This document shows, one piece after another, positions 23,794 through 32,529 of a stretch of DNA of 64,000 nucleotides. Both the position numbers and the translations under genes were made by a program. The stretch spans positions 186,001-250,000 of the forward strand of contig CAJTTG010000002.1 of the NCBI GenBank assembly GCA_910579185.1. The letters run 5' to 3'. How positions within the stretch are numbered: position 1 is the first letter of the stretch; each line of letters begins with the position of its first letter. The notes under the pieces are model-generated. The model saw nothing but the letters and a program-made list of their open reading frames with translations. It was not told where the DNA came from and did no database searches. The DNA is from an uncultured Muribaculaceae bacterium (lineage in GTDB: Bacteria > Bacteroidota > Bacteroidia > Bacteroidales > Muribaculaceae).

Positions 23794-26118
23794 ATGAAAA
23801 AAATATTCCTGATGACTTTGGCGGCATCCTCATTGTGGGGTGGGACGGCATTGGCCGGCGAACCGTCGAAAGCCGACTACAGGGTGGTGCCATTGCCCGT
23901 AGAGATAGCTCAGGCCGATGCCGGAGCTTTTGTGCTTAACAATTCCACGCAGATCTGCTATCCGGCAGGAAACGCTCCGCTGAAACGTAATGCCGAACTT
24001 TTGGCCGGCTATCTGAAGCAGCTGACTGGATACGATCTCAAACTCGTCACCAAAGCGCCTAAGAAGAATGCCATTATTCTTGCCGATGGTTTGACCTCTG
24101 ACAATTCCGAGGCATATTCGATCGGTGTTGATAAAGACAGGATCGAGATCAAAGGAGCTTCTGCCGCCGGTAATTTCTATGGCATACAGACGCTTCGCAA
24201 ATCGATCGATGCCAACGCGCATGGCGATGTGGTTTTCCCTGCCGTGCAGATCAATGACCAGCCGCGTTTCCCTTATCGAGGAACACATTTCGACACGTCG
24301 CGCCATTATTTCCCTGTCGACTCGGTGAAAGCGTTCATAGACATGATCGCTCTCCACAATATCAACCGTTTCCACTGGCATCTGACCGACGATCAGGGCT
24401 GGCGTCTGGAGATAAAGAAATATCCTTTGCTGACTGAGGTGGGATCATGGCGTGACGGCACGTGTGTCGCCAAGGATTTCGAATCGTCCGACAGCGTGCG
24501 CTACGGTGGTTTCTACACTCAGGATGAGGCCCGTGATATTGTAAAATACGCGGCCGACCGCCATATCACCGTAATCCCCGAGATAGATCTTCCCGGACAC
24601 ATGCTCGCAGCTTTGACCGCTTATCCGAAACTCGGATGTACCGGTGGCCCGTACAGCGTATGGCAGCGTTGGGGCGTATCGGAGGATCTTCTGTGTGCCG
24701 GCAATCCCAAGACATACGAATTTATTGATGATGTCCTGAAAGAAGTAGTTGATATTTTCCCCTCGGAATATATCCATATCGGTGGCGACGAATGTCCTAA
24801 GGTTCGATGGGAAGAGTGTCCGAAATGCCAGGCTAAGATTACGGAGCTTGGATTGGTGACTGATAATCACAGCACGGCTGAACAGAAACTCCAGAGCTAT
24901 GTGATGGAACATGCGGCCAAGACTCTTGCAGGAATGGATCGCAAGATGATCGGCTGGGATGAGATAATCGAGGGCGGTTTGTTCCCCGGAGCCACCGTCA
25001 TGTCGTGGCGTGGTGTCGAAGGCGCACGCGAGGCTGCCAAGCAAGGACATGACGCAATCATGACTCCGACCAACTATTGCTATTTCGACTATCTGCAGTC
25101 GCAGGATATAGATGGCGAGCCGTTCGGTATTGGAGGCTATGTGCCGGTGTCAAAAGTCTATCAGCTCGAACCGACTGCCGATCTCACGGCTGAACAGGCA
25201 AAACATATTCTTGGAGCGCAGTCCAACTTGTGGACCGAGTATATCTCCACTCTGTCGCATGTGCAGTATATGGAACTGCCTCGTCTGGCCGCTCTATCGG
25301 AAGTGCAGTGGATGCAGCCCGACCGCAAGGATTTCGATGATTTCACCACACGTCTGCCACGTCTGATCGACCAGTACCGTTCGCTGGGTTATAATTATGC
25401 CACACACATTTTTGACGTACAGGGCGGTCTTGAACCCGATTACGAAAAGCATCAGATAAAGGCTAATCTGCGTTCTATAGATGGTGCGCCGATCTATTAT
25501 ACACTCGATGGGTCGACACCCGATGAAAAATCGGCGGTTTATACCGAACCGATTGTTCTGGACAAGACTTGCACGGTGCGTGCTGTTGTGATCCGTCCTA
25601 CCGGCCGCAGCCGCGAGTTTGCGGACAGCGTGACATTCAATCTCGCCACTTCATCGCCCGTGACCCTTGCAACAAAGCCCCATTCGCGTTATTCAACTCC
25701 CGAGGGTGCGGCTCTGCTGACAGACGGTCGTCTCGGATCAACAAGTTTCGGCACTGGGGAATGGATGGGTTTTGAGGGAACGCCCCTTGATGCCACGATT
25801 GATCTCGGAAAGATCCAGCCTGTGCAGAAAGTGACCGTGCGTGTGCTCGTCGATGCCCTCAACTGGATTTTTGATGCCCGTGGTTTTGAAGTCGGATTGT
25901 CGACAGATGGTCAGACGTTTACTCCCGTTGCTGTGGTTGATTATCCGGCGATGACCGGCTATGAGACCGATATAAAGACTCATGTGATCCAGTTCCCGGC
26001 CACAGATGCGCGTTATGTCCATGTCAAGGCTCTCTGCGAGACTTCAGCCCCTGAATGGCAGGACGCTGCAAAAGGCAAGCCCGGCTTCCTTTTCGTCGAC
26101 GAACTGATCGTTGACTGA
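23794..26118 (+). CDS. Secreted beta-N-acetylhexosaminidase (GH20) with C-terminal CBM32-like domain
   Basis: A 774-residue protein with signal peptide MKKIFLMTLAASSLWGGTALA. Residues about 30-155 are the GH20b domain. The catalytic barrel follows, with FHWHLTDDQGWRLEIKKYP and IHIGGDECPKVRWEECP, whose Asp-Glu pair at about 332-333 performs substrate-assisted catalysis. About 560-625 is a chitobiase/FN3-like domain (YYTLDGSTPDEKSAVYTEPI), and the last 140 residues resemble F5/8 type C (CBM32). It removes terminal GlcNAc/GalNAc from host glycans or chitin-type chains, probably at the periplasm or cell surface. It stands alone with its own promoter and terminator, with no SusCD pair adjacent. 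Confidence 0.93.
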   Translation: MKKIFLMTLAASSLWGGTALAGEPSKADYRVVPLPVEIAQADAGAFVLNNSTQICYPAGNAPLKRNAELLAGYLKQLTGYDLKLVTKAPKKNAIILADGLTSDNSEAYSIGVDKDRIEIKGASAAGNFYGIQTLRKSIDANAHGDVVFPAVQINDQPRFPYRGTHFDTSRHYFPVDSVKAFIDMIALHNINRFHWHLTDDQGWRLEIKKYPLLTEVGSWRDGTCVAKDFESSDSVRYGGFYTQDEARDIVKYAADRHITVIPEIDLPGHMLAALTAYPKLGCTGGPYSVWQRWGVSEDLLCAGNPKTYEFIDDVLKEVVDIFPSEYIHIGGDECPKVRWEECPKCQAKITELGLVTDNHSTAEQKLQSYVMEHAAKTLAGMDRKMIGWDEIIEGGLFPGATVMSWRGVEGAREAAKQGHDAIMTPTNYCYFDYLQSQDIDGEPFGIGGYVPVSKVYQLEPTADLTAEQAKHILGAQSNLWTEYISTLSHVQYMELPRLAALSEVQWMQPDRKDFDDFTTRLPRLIDQYRSLGYNYATHIFDVQGGLEPDYEKHQIKANLRSIDGAPIYYTLDGSTPDEKSAVYTEPIVLDKTCTVRAVVIRPTGRSREFADSVTFNLATSSPVTLATKPHSRYSTPEGAALLTDGRLGSTSFGTGEWMGFEGTPLDATIDLGKIQPVQKVTVRVLVDALNWIFDARGFEVGLSTDGQTFTPVAVVDYPAMTGYETDIKTHVIQFPATDARYVHVKALCETSAPEWQDAAKGKPGFLFVDELIVD

Positions 26119-26132
26119 TATAAGACTGTAAT

Positions 26133-26176
26133 AAAAAATCAGGAGCTGAAGTTTAAACTTCAGCTCCTGATTTTTT
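26133..26176. terminator. Bidirectional terminator between GH20 and prfB
   Basis: A perfect 22-base palindrome: six or more A, a stem from TCAGGAGCTGAAGTTT with its complement, then eight T. It has T-runs on both strands and lies between two convergent genes, so it should stop transcription from both sides. Confidence 0.92.
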
Positions 26177-26192
26177 TTGTCTGGGAACGGGA

Positions 26193-27315
26193 TTATTCGG
26201 CGTCTTCGTTGCCGGCAAATTCCATGAGGAATGCTTTGATGAATCCATCGATCTCGCCGTCCATCACTCCGCCGACATCCGATGTCTGGAAGCCTGTACG
26301 GTGGTCTTTCACACGGCGGTCGTCGAATACGTATGAGCGGATCTGCGATCCCCATTCGATCTTCATTTTTCCGGCTTCTATCTTGGCCTGTTCCTGCATG
26401 CGGTGCTGGAGCTCTTTCTCGTAGAGGATGGAGCGCAGGTGGCGCAATGCATTCTCTTTGTTTTTGGGCTGGTCGCGAGTCTCTGTGTTTTCAATCAGAA
26501 TCTCTTCTTTCTCGCCGGTGTAGGGATCGGTGAACTGATAGCGCAGACGTACGCCCGATTCCACCTTGTTGACGTTCTGGCCGCCGGCACCGCCGCTTCG
26601 GAAAGTATCCCACGACAGCAGGCCCTGGTCAACCTTAACTTCGATCGTGTCGTCGACAAGCGGAGTCACGAACACTGATGCGAACGAGGTCATGCGTTTG
26701 CCCTGTGCGTTGTAGGGGGAAACGCGGACAAGGCGGTGCACGCCATTCTCACTCTTCAGGTATCCGTAGGCAAAATCACCCTCCACGTTGATAGTGCAGG
26801 ATTTGATTCCGGCTTCATCGCCGTCGAGCAGGTTGGAGATTGAGGTCTTGTAGCCGTGCATCTCGCACCAACGCAGATACATGCGCATGAGCATCGAAGC
26901 CCAGTCCTGAGCCTCAGTACCACCGGCACCTGAGTTGATCTTCAATACAACGCCGAGTTTGTCCTCTTCGCGACGCAACATGTTGCGCAGCTCCAGTTTC
27001 TCTATCTTGTCTATTGCATCGGCATAGAGAGCATCGAGTTCGGCTTCTTCCATCTCGCCTTCCTTGACGTAGTCCCATGCCAGTTCGAGTTCGTCAACAG
27101 CATCCTCAACCTCTTTGTATCCGTCGATCCATCCCTGAAGATCTTTTATTTTCTTCATCTGGATCTGGGCTTCCTTGGGGTGTTCCCAAAAGTCGGGTAC
27201 ATGAGTGCGGAGTTCCTCTTCTTCTACTTGGATTTTCTTGTTGTCGACGTCAAAGATACCTCCTCAACGCGAGCTTGCGTTCAAAAGTCTCTTTTAATTG
27301 TTCCTGTGTGATCAT
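26193..27315 (-). CDS. prfB: Peptide chain release factor 2, with programmed +1 frameshift
   Basis: Full-length RF2 is 373 residues, read as 27315-27253 joined to 27251-26193. Frame one (MITQEQLKETFERKLALRRYL) ends at TGA 27252-27250. The slip site is CTT TGA C at 27255-27249 with the Shine-Dalgarno-like AGGAGG at 27264-27259, as in the E. coli prfB autoregulatory site. Reading resumes DVDNKKIQVEEEELRTHV. The peptidyl-hydrolysis motif is in RSGGAGGQNVNKVESGVRL. The stop-codon reading tripeptide is SPY (LVRVSPYNAQGK) where E. coli has SPF. RF2 ends translation at UGA and UAA, and low RF2 favours its own frameshift. The coding region from the internal ATG at 27158 alone would lack the N-terminal domain. 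Confidence 0.96.
27249..27264 (-). promoter_or_regulatory. prfB: prfB programmed +1 ribosomal frameshift site
   Basis: The minus strand reads AGGAGG TAT CTT TGA C. The in-frame UGA is codon 22. The elements and spacing match the classic RF2 recoding site. Confidence 0.95.
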
Positions 27316-27377
27316 GATTATTTTTTATTGTGAATTTTCTACTGATTGCGAACCTGAGTCTGTTATAGATATCTATT

Positions 27378-29183
27378 TCAGACATACATTGCCTCGATTT
27401 CACGCGCATAGCGGTTGTTGATCACCGGACGGCGTATCTTGAGGGTGTTGGTCAGCTCTCCTGCCTCCATGGTAAAAGCCTGTGGCAGAAGTGTGAATTT
27501 CTTGATCTGCTCGAATCCGGCGAAGTTTTCCTGAAGACGGTCTATGCGTTCCTGAAGCATTTTTCTGACATCGGCGTTCTTGATCAGTTCTTCCATCGAT
27601 CTGTACTGGATATGCTTTTTACGCGCATATTCTTTCAGAGCCTCGTAGGCCGGGATGATGATGGCTGTGACGTATTTGCGCTTGTCTCCGATCACGGCAA
27701 CCTGCTCAATGTATTTGTCCTCGCCAAGACGACTTTCAAGTGCCTGAGGCGCGATGTATTTACCATTGGATGTCTTGAAAAGATCCTTGATGCGCTCGGT
27801 CAACACTATGTCGCCATTTTCATCAATATAGCCTGCGTCACCGGTGCGGAACCATCCATCGGGGGTGAACGCCTCGGCGGTAGCCTCCGGTTTATTGTAG
27901 TAGCCTCGCATCACGGTCGGACCCTTGACAAGAATCTCATTGTCCTCTCCTATGCGGACATCAATTCCGGGGAGGGTTGTACCGACCGTACCGATCTTAT
28001 ATCCTATCTCAGGAAAGCAGGATACGGTGGCGGTAGTCTCGGACAGGCCATAACCTATCACGATGTTTATTCCGCAGCTGTGGAGAAATTCCACGATAGT
28101 AGCTGACAATGGGGCTCCGGCAGTCGGGAACATATTGCCATTTTCGATTCCTATGACCTTTCTCAAGGGAAGGAACACACGTTTGTCGAAGAATCGGTAG
28201 GCCATCTCAAGCCACCACGGGGCTTTGCGGCCAACACGTGCATACTCGAGGTTGCGGCGACGTCCGGTCTTGAGTGCCATGGCTACCATCCATTTCTTGA
28301 ACCCATGCATGTCGGTCAACTTTTCCTGAACGGCAGTGTAGACTTTCTCCCAGAATCGCGGAACAGAACACATGCACGAAGGACGAACCTCTTTGATCGA
28401 CTGTTGGATCTGGTGAGGATCATTATTGATCGCAACTTTTATACCCATCCAAAGGCAGAAGTAGGTCCATGCTTTTTCAAATATATGGCTCAATGGGAGG
28501 AAGCAAAGTGATGTGTCGTCCTCGCTCAGCATTGTCAGCCTGTCTTTGTGGATAGGGAGAGCGGCGTTGAAACATGAGTGGGGCAGCACGGCTCCTTTCG
28601 GTTCGCCAGTGGTTCCTGACGTATAGATTATCGTAGCAATATCGTCGGGTGTGGCGCGGTTGGTTCTTGCCTCAACGCTGGCCTTACATTCTTCAGATGC
28701 TTCAGCTCCAAGGCTTATGAATCCGGAGAATGACATCGTTTTCCGGCCTTCGTTGTCCGAAAATTCCACATCATCGTAAGTCACGATCATCTTGACTGAT
28801 GGACACTTGCCGATTATTTTGCATACGGTTCTGTATTGGTCGGCATTACCGACGAATATCACGCGGCATTTAGCATCGTTGATGATGTATTCAACCTGTT
28901 CAGGACTGCTGGTGGAGTAGATAGAGATGGGAACTACGCGGTTGGCATAGGCGGCGAAATCGCTGATCAGGACTTCGGGGCGGTTTGCTGAGAATATAGC
29001 GATGGTCTCGAATTCTTCTATCCCGAGAATTTCAAGTGCGCATGCGGCATTATCGACGGAGCTTTTCAAGGAGTTCCAAGATGTCGGTTGCCAGCTTCCG
29101 CCTTGTTGTTTATATCTGTAAGCTTCTCGATCGCCGTAGAGGCTCGTGCGAGAGCTGATGAGGTCGGTCAATACGTTAGTCAT
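27378..29183 (-). CDS. Long-chain acyl-CoA synthetase (AMP-forming)
   Basis: A 601-residue member of the ANL superfamily. The P-loop motif is IIYTSGTTGEPKGAVL (about residues 190-205), A5 is IGYGLSETTATVS, A7 is GWFRTGDAGYIDENG, and the hinge LTERIKDLFKTSNGKYIAP leads into the mobile C-terminal domain, which includes the VAVIGDKRKYVTAIII strand. The LFKTSNGKYIAP form is typical of FadD15/FAA-type long-chain enzymes. It activates fatty acids to acyl-CoA for lipid synthesis or breakdown. It has its own promoter; prfB starts 62 bases after its stop without a clear promoter, so the two may be cotranscribed. Confidence 0.9.
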   Translation of the reverse strand: MTNVLTDLISSRTSLYGDREAYRYKQQGGSWQPTSWNSLKSSVDNAACALEILGIEEFETIAIFSANRPEVLISDFAAYANRVVPISIYSTSSPEQVEYIINDAKCRVIFVGNADQYRTVCKIIGKCPSVKMIVTYDDVEFSDNEGRKTMSFSGFISLGAEASEECKASVEARTNRATPDDIATIIYTSGTTGEPKGAVLPHSCFNAALPIHKDRLTMLSEDDTSLCFLPLSHIFEKAWTYFCLWMGIKVAINNDPHQIQQSIKEVRPSCMCSVPRFWEKVYTAVQEKLTDMHGFKKWMVAMALKTGRRRNLEYARVGRKAPWWLEMAYRFFDKRVFLPLRKVIGIENGNMFPTAGAPLSATIVEFLHSCGINIVIGYGLSETTATVSCFPEIGYKIGTVGTTLPGIDVRIGEDNEILVKGPTVMRGYYNKPEATAEAFTPDGWFRTGDAGYIDENGDIVLTERIKDLFKTSNGKYIAPQALESRLGEDKYIEQVAVIGDKRKYVTAIIIPAYEALKEYARKKHIQYRSMEELIKNADVRKMLQERIDRLQENFAGFEQIKKFTLLPQAFTMEAGELTNTLKIRRPVINNRYAREIEAMYV

Positions 29184-29210
29184 ATTGCTTGTTTTTGGTC
29201 AATGACTGCG

Positions 29211-29218
29211 CAAAGGTA
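29211..29218 (-). promoter_or_regulatory. -7 promoter element of the acyl-CoA synthetase gene
   Basis: The minus strand reads TACCTTTG, 27 bases before the ATG at 29183. Confidence 0.65.
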
Positions 29219-29310
29219 GCCACATTTAATATAAAATGTAACGTTTAGGGTACTTAAATCGACGTTTGGTTAACGCTTGTTAAAGAGTTGGAGGTCTATT
29301 TTAGGGTCTG

Positions 29311-30270
29311 TTAACGTTTTTGCGGTTTTGTCCCCATGAATTTCAGTGCGATTAAACTTCCCCCATGGCCAAACAGCCGGTTCAGGTGGTAAATGACACG
29401 AAGATTGAAATGATCGGTTTCCGGAGTGTTGGAGAATGCTTTGTCCATGATGCCACGGGCCGGTTCAGGATTCCCTTCGCGATGGAATAGGGATGCAAGA
29501 ATGGCGCGGCGGCAATTGAGTATGCGGAGGTCGGCCAGACGGTCACGGTTTTTCAGGAATTGCTCTATACGGTCGATGGCAAGGTCAATTTCATTGTGGC
29601 GGCAGGAATAGTTGGTGCCGCTGATTGATTCCTCGGTCGGATGGATCAGAACCGGAGGCTCGCAGTGGAGTTTGCGTATTTTTTCTGCTGAGTCAAGGAT
29701 ACGGACTCCGAATTCAAGATCGTCGAATGTGGATAGGCTTTCGTCCCATCCGCCGGCGTTTCTGGCAATATCGGTTCTTACGATGTAGCGTACGGTTGAC
29801 ATTGTGGCATGGAGCAGATGGAGCTGCATCTCATCGTGGAATCTTTTGGATTGGGTTCTGGACCAGCCGTCGGAGTCGATTGTGGCTACATCCCATCTGA
29901 GAATGTCGGTGTCCGGGAATGCTGTCAGTTCTTTTGTGATCCTCTCGATATGATCGGGGCGCATCTCGTCGTCGGAGTCGAAAAACATCACATAAGGGGT
30001 GTCGGTGGCCTCCAGTCCGCGATTGCGAGCCTTTGATGCCCCTTTGGATGGCTCGTGGAGCAGATCTGTATGGAATCCGTGACCGGAATGGGCTTTGATC
30101 CATTTCTCAATTATCTCAACGGTGTTGTCGGTGGAGCCGTTGTCAACTATTATCAGCCTGAATCCGGTCATTGTCTGGGCGGCAATGGAGTCGAGAGTCC
30201 GGACTATCAGGTGTGCGCGGTTGAGCACTGGCACAACTATCGTGATCAAGTTCTGTTTTTCGGTTGTCAT
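29311..30270 (-). CDS. Family 2 glycosyltransferase
   Basis: A 319-residue GT-A enzyme: ITIVVPVLNRAHLIVRTLDSIAAQT, the nucleotide-binding IIVDNGSTDNTVEII, then VMFFDSDDEM holding the metal-binding D-x-D. An Asp in STFDDLEFGVRIL is a likely catalytic base. The C-terminal 90 residues are helical and unassigned. It transfers a sugar from a nucleotide donor to a surface glycan or lipid acceptor; which sugar cannot be told. It is divergent from the GT4-type gene at 30332. Confidence 0.88.
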   Translation of the reverse strand: MTTEKQNLITIVVPVLNRAHLIVRTLDSIAAQTMTGFRLIIVDNGSTDNTVEIIEKWIKAHSGHGFHTDLLHEPSKGASKARNRGLEATDTPYVMFFDSDDEMRPDHIERITKELTAFPDTDILRWDVATIDSDGWSRTQSKRFHDEMQLHLLHATMSTVRYIVRTDIARNAGGWDESLSTFDDLEFGVRILDSAEKIRKLHCEPPVLIHPTEESISGTNYSCRHNEIDLAIDRIEQFLKNRDRLADLRILNCRRAILASLFHREGNPEPARGIMDKAFSNTPETDHFNLRVIYHLNRLFGHGGSLIALKFMGTKPQKR

Positions 30271-30292
30271 GTTTTATAAACGCTCCGGGATG

Positions 30293-30322
30293 TTGATTAT
30301 TGCCGTGAATTGGTTATCTTTG
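30293..30322 (+). promoter_or_regulatory. Promoter immediately upstream of the GT4-type gene
   Basis: TTG at 30293-30295 and TATCTTTG at 30315-30322 have a 19-base spacer. The ATG at 30332 is only 9 bases past the -7 element, so the leader should be a few bases at most. Confidence 0.75.
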
Positions 30323-30331
30323 CCGTTGATT

Positions 30332-31567
30332 ATGGATCAGAAAAGAAAATATTCCACGCTGGTATTGATCACCGATTCATTCCCTTTCGGTGGGGTTACT
30401 GAACCGTCGTTTGTGTTGCCGGAGATTGATTGTCTGTCATCGCTCTTCGAACGGGTGATCATTGTGCCGACAACTACTTATGACTCTGAGGATCATTATG
30501 ATTTGCCGGAGAATGTGGAGATTGATCCGATTTGGATCGAGCATCCCGACTGGAGGATCAAGATGCGTCGCGGCCGCTTCCTCCTGAATCCATCTTTTTG
30601 GCACAATATCGGTGGGAAACCACGCCGTACAGATCTCACATTCGCAGCGTCGGCCTATGCTTTTGCCGGTGTTATGGGAAAATGGATCAAGGCCCGTTCC
30701 ATTGATGTCGGTGAGACGCTGTTCTATACATTCTGGTTTGACTTTCCAACTGTCGGACTGGCGTTGTTGTCGGGAAAAAACGGGTTGCATTATATCAGCC
30801 GGGCGCATTGGCATGACATTTATGCGGATCGTGCTCCTGGATTGCGGCTCAAGGCAGTGGAGCAATCCTGCGGAATTTTCAGTGCAGGGGAAGCCGGGGC
30901 GCGATATCTGCGCGACGAGATGCCTTCGCTCGCCGGTAAGATAGCCGTGGAGCATTTGGGTTGCACGAAAGCTTTTCCTGAGGTTGTTACCGAATGCCAT
31001 TTGTCTGAAGAGAAATCTATTACATTCCTTTCTGTAGCGAGAGTAGTGGCTCAGAAGCGTGTTGATCTGAATTATAAATTCCTGAAAGCATTGGCTATAG
31101 CCCGACCATCCACGCAGATCCGATGGATTCATGTCGGCGACGGGGAACTGATGACGCAGTTGCGTGAGCTTGTCGCGCTTGATTGTCCCGGAAATCTGAC
31201 GGTAGATCTGCGTGGGCGGCAGGACAATCAGTCTGTGCATCGGATCTACCGGGATGAAAAGATCGATTGGTCGATGCTTCTCAGTGAGGGCGAAGGATTG
31301 CCAATCATGGTTTGTGAGTCGCTCAGTTATGGCGTACCGGTGGTCGCAACCATGGTGGATGGCACGGATGAGATTGTGGATGACGACTGTGGATTGTTGC
31401 TGCCTGCTGATCCGGAGCCGGAAGAGTTCGTCAGAGGTATTCTCCCGTATATCGAGAGTGATTTCCGCATGAAATCTCTCAGGGATGAGGCATTGAGAAA
31501 ATGGGGCGAATCGTTTGATGCGAGAGTGCTCCGGCCATTGTTCGCGGAAAAAATCATGCAGCTATGA
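30332..31567 (+). CDS. Family 4-type glycosyltransferase
   Basis: A 411-residue GT-B enzyme. The start is MDQKRKYSTLVLITDSFPFG at 30332; the longer frame from 30095 runs through the promoter and opposite the neighbouring gene. The C-terminal Rossmann domain has ITFLSVARVVAQKRVDL, RWIHVGDGELMTQL, the ring of VDLRGRQDNQ and the donor-binding stretch LLSEGEGLPIMVCESLSYGVPVVAT (E-x7-E). It probably builds a surface polysaccharide together with the next gene, which it overlaps by ATGA. Confidence 0.88.
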   Translation: MDQKRKYSTLVLITDSFPFGGVTEPSFVLPEIDCLSSLFERVIIVPTTTYDSEDHYDLPENVEIDPIWIEHPDWRIKMRRGRFLLNPSFWHNIGGKPRRTDLTFAASAYAFAGVMGKWIKARSIDVGETLFYTFWFDFPTVGLALLSGKNGLHYISRAHWHDIYADRAPGLRLKAVEQSCGIFSAGEAGARYLRDEMPSLAGKIAVEHLGCTKAFPEVVTECHLSEEKSITFLSVARVVAQKRVDLNYKFLKALAIARPSTQIRWIHVGDGELMTQLRELVALDCPGNLTVDLRGRQDNQSVHRIYRDEKIDWSMLLSEGEGLPIMVCESLSYGVPVVATMVDGTDEIVDDDCGLLLPADPEPEEFVRGILPYIESDFRMKSLRDEALRKWGESFDARVLRPLFAEKIMQL

Positions 31568-32529
31568 CTCGGAATCCGGCAGTTTCGGTTATCATTCTGA
31601 CCTACAATCAGGAAGCGACTGTAGGACGTGCGCTTGACAGTGTGATTGGCCAGCGGTGTGATTTTCAGTTTGAGATTGTTGTTTCGGATGATTGTTCGTC
31701 GGACGGAACGAGGAAAATAGTCTCGGAATATGCCGGGCGTTATCCGGAGATTGTCAGATTGCTGCCAAAGGCTGAGCGCCGTGGGTTGGTGGATAATTAT
31801 TTCTATGCCTTGTCACAATGTCGCGGCGCAATGATAGCTGATTGTGCCGGGGATGATTATTGGCTTGGCGCAGATAGCCTGAAGAAAAAATATGATCTTC
31901 TGAATGAAAATCCGACAGCTGTATTCGTACACAGTGATTGGGTCAGGGTGGCGGATGGAGGTCGGGATCAGATGCCGTCGGATCCTAACGGAGAGATGGC
32001 GGCCATGCGTCGGAATTATGATGACGGCATGGATCTGCTGGCGCCTGCGCTCGGTGCTTTGTCCGTGCCGGCGGTGCATCTCTCAACGGTGTTGTATCGC
32101 AACCCTTTTGCCGGTATGAAACAGATTCCTGATATTGTAGCCAACAAGGATTTCGGTTGTGAGGATCTGCCGTTGATAGCTTATATGCTGAGCCTTGGAC
32201 GACCTGTGGTCTGGCTGCCGGAAAGAACGTTGGCCTACAGTGTGGGGCATGCGTCCGTTTCCGCACCGGTAGATCCTGCAAAGGAGAGTCGTTTCTATAT
32301 GAGGTCTGTGGCTATGATCTCTGATCTTGCAAGCCATTATGGTGTGCCGTTCGGTGCGGTATCGGAATCCATCTTTTCACGATCGCATTACGGGATTGTG
32401 AAAGCTATACAATCGGGTGATATGGCATTGGTCAATGAGTTCCGTTCTATGCTTGCGGATAAAAAAATCAGACGGCCTTTGAAAGACCGTCTGAAGGAAT
32501 ATCTGTGGCGATTGCGTCAGAGCATGTAG
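31564..32529 (+). CDS. Family 2 glycosyltransferase
   Basis: A 321-residue GT-A enzyme starting SVIILTYNQEATVGRALDSVIGQ, with FEIVVSDDCSSDGTR for nucleotide binding and IADCAGDDYWLG carrying the D-x-D-like metal site, the style of transferases acting on O-antigen or capsule. It is translationally coupled to the GT4-type gene. Its last 13 bases overlap the convergent thioredoxin-like gene, and its coding sequence also contains that gene's terminator. Confidence 0.88.
   Translation: MTRNPAVSVIILTYNQEATVGRALDSVIGQRCDFQFEIVVSDDCSSDGTRKIVSEYAGRYPEIVRLLPKAERRGLVDNYFYALSQCRGAMIADCAGDDYWLGADSLKKKYDLLNENPTAVFVHSDWVRVADGGRDQMPSDPNGEMAAMRRNYDDGMDLLAPALGALSVPAVHLSTVLYRNPFAGMKQIPDIVANKDFGCEDLPLIAYMLSLGRPVVWLPERTLAYSVGHASVSAPVDPAKESRFYMRSVAMISDLASHYGVPFGAVSESIFSRSHYGIVKAIQSGDMALVNEFRSMLADKKIRRPLKDRLKEYLWRLRQSM
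32461..32494 (-). terminator. Terminator of the thioredoxin-like gene, embedded in the GT2 coding sequence
   Basis: CAGACGG (32469-32475) pairs with CCGTCTG (32487-32493). On the minus strand the stem is followed by ATTTTTTT. It lies 23 bases after the minus-strand stop. Confidence 0.75.

Noticed and set aside
30437..31240. 267-codon frame on the minus strand
   Set aside because: It is antisense to the GT4-type glycosyltransferase and has no recognisable domain.
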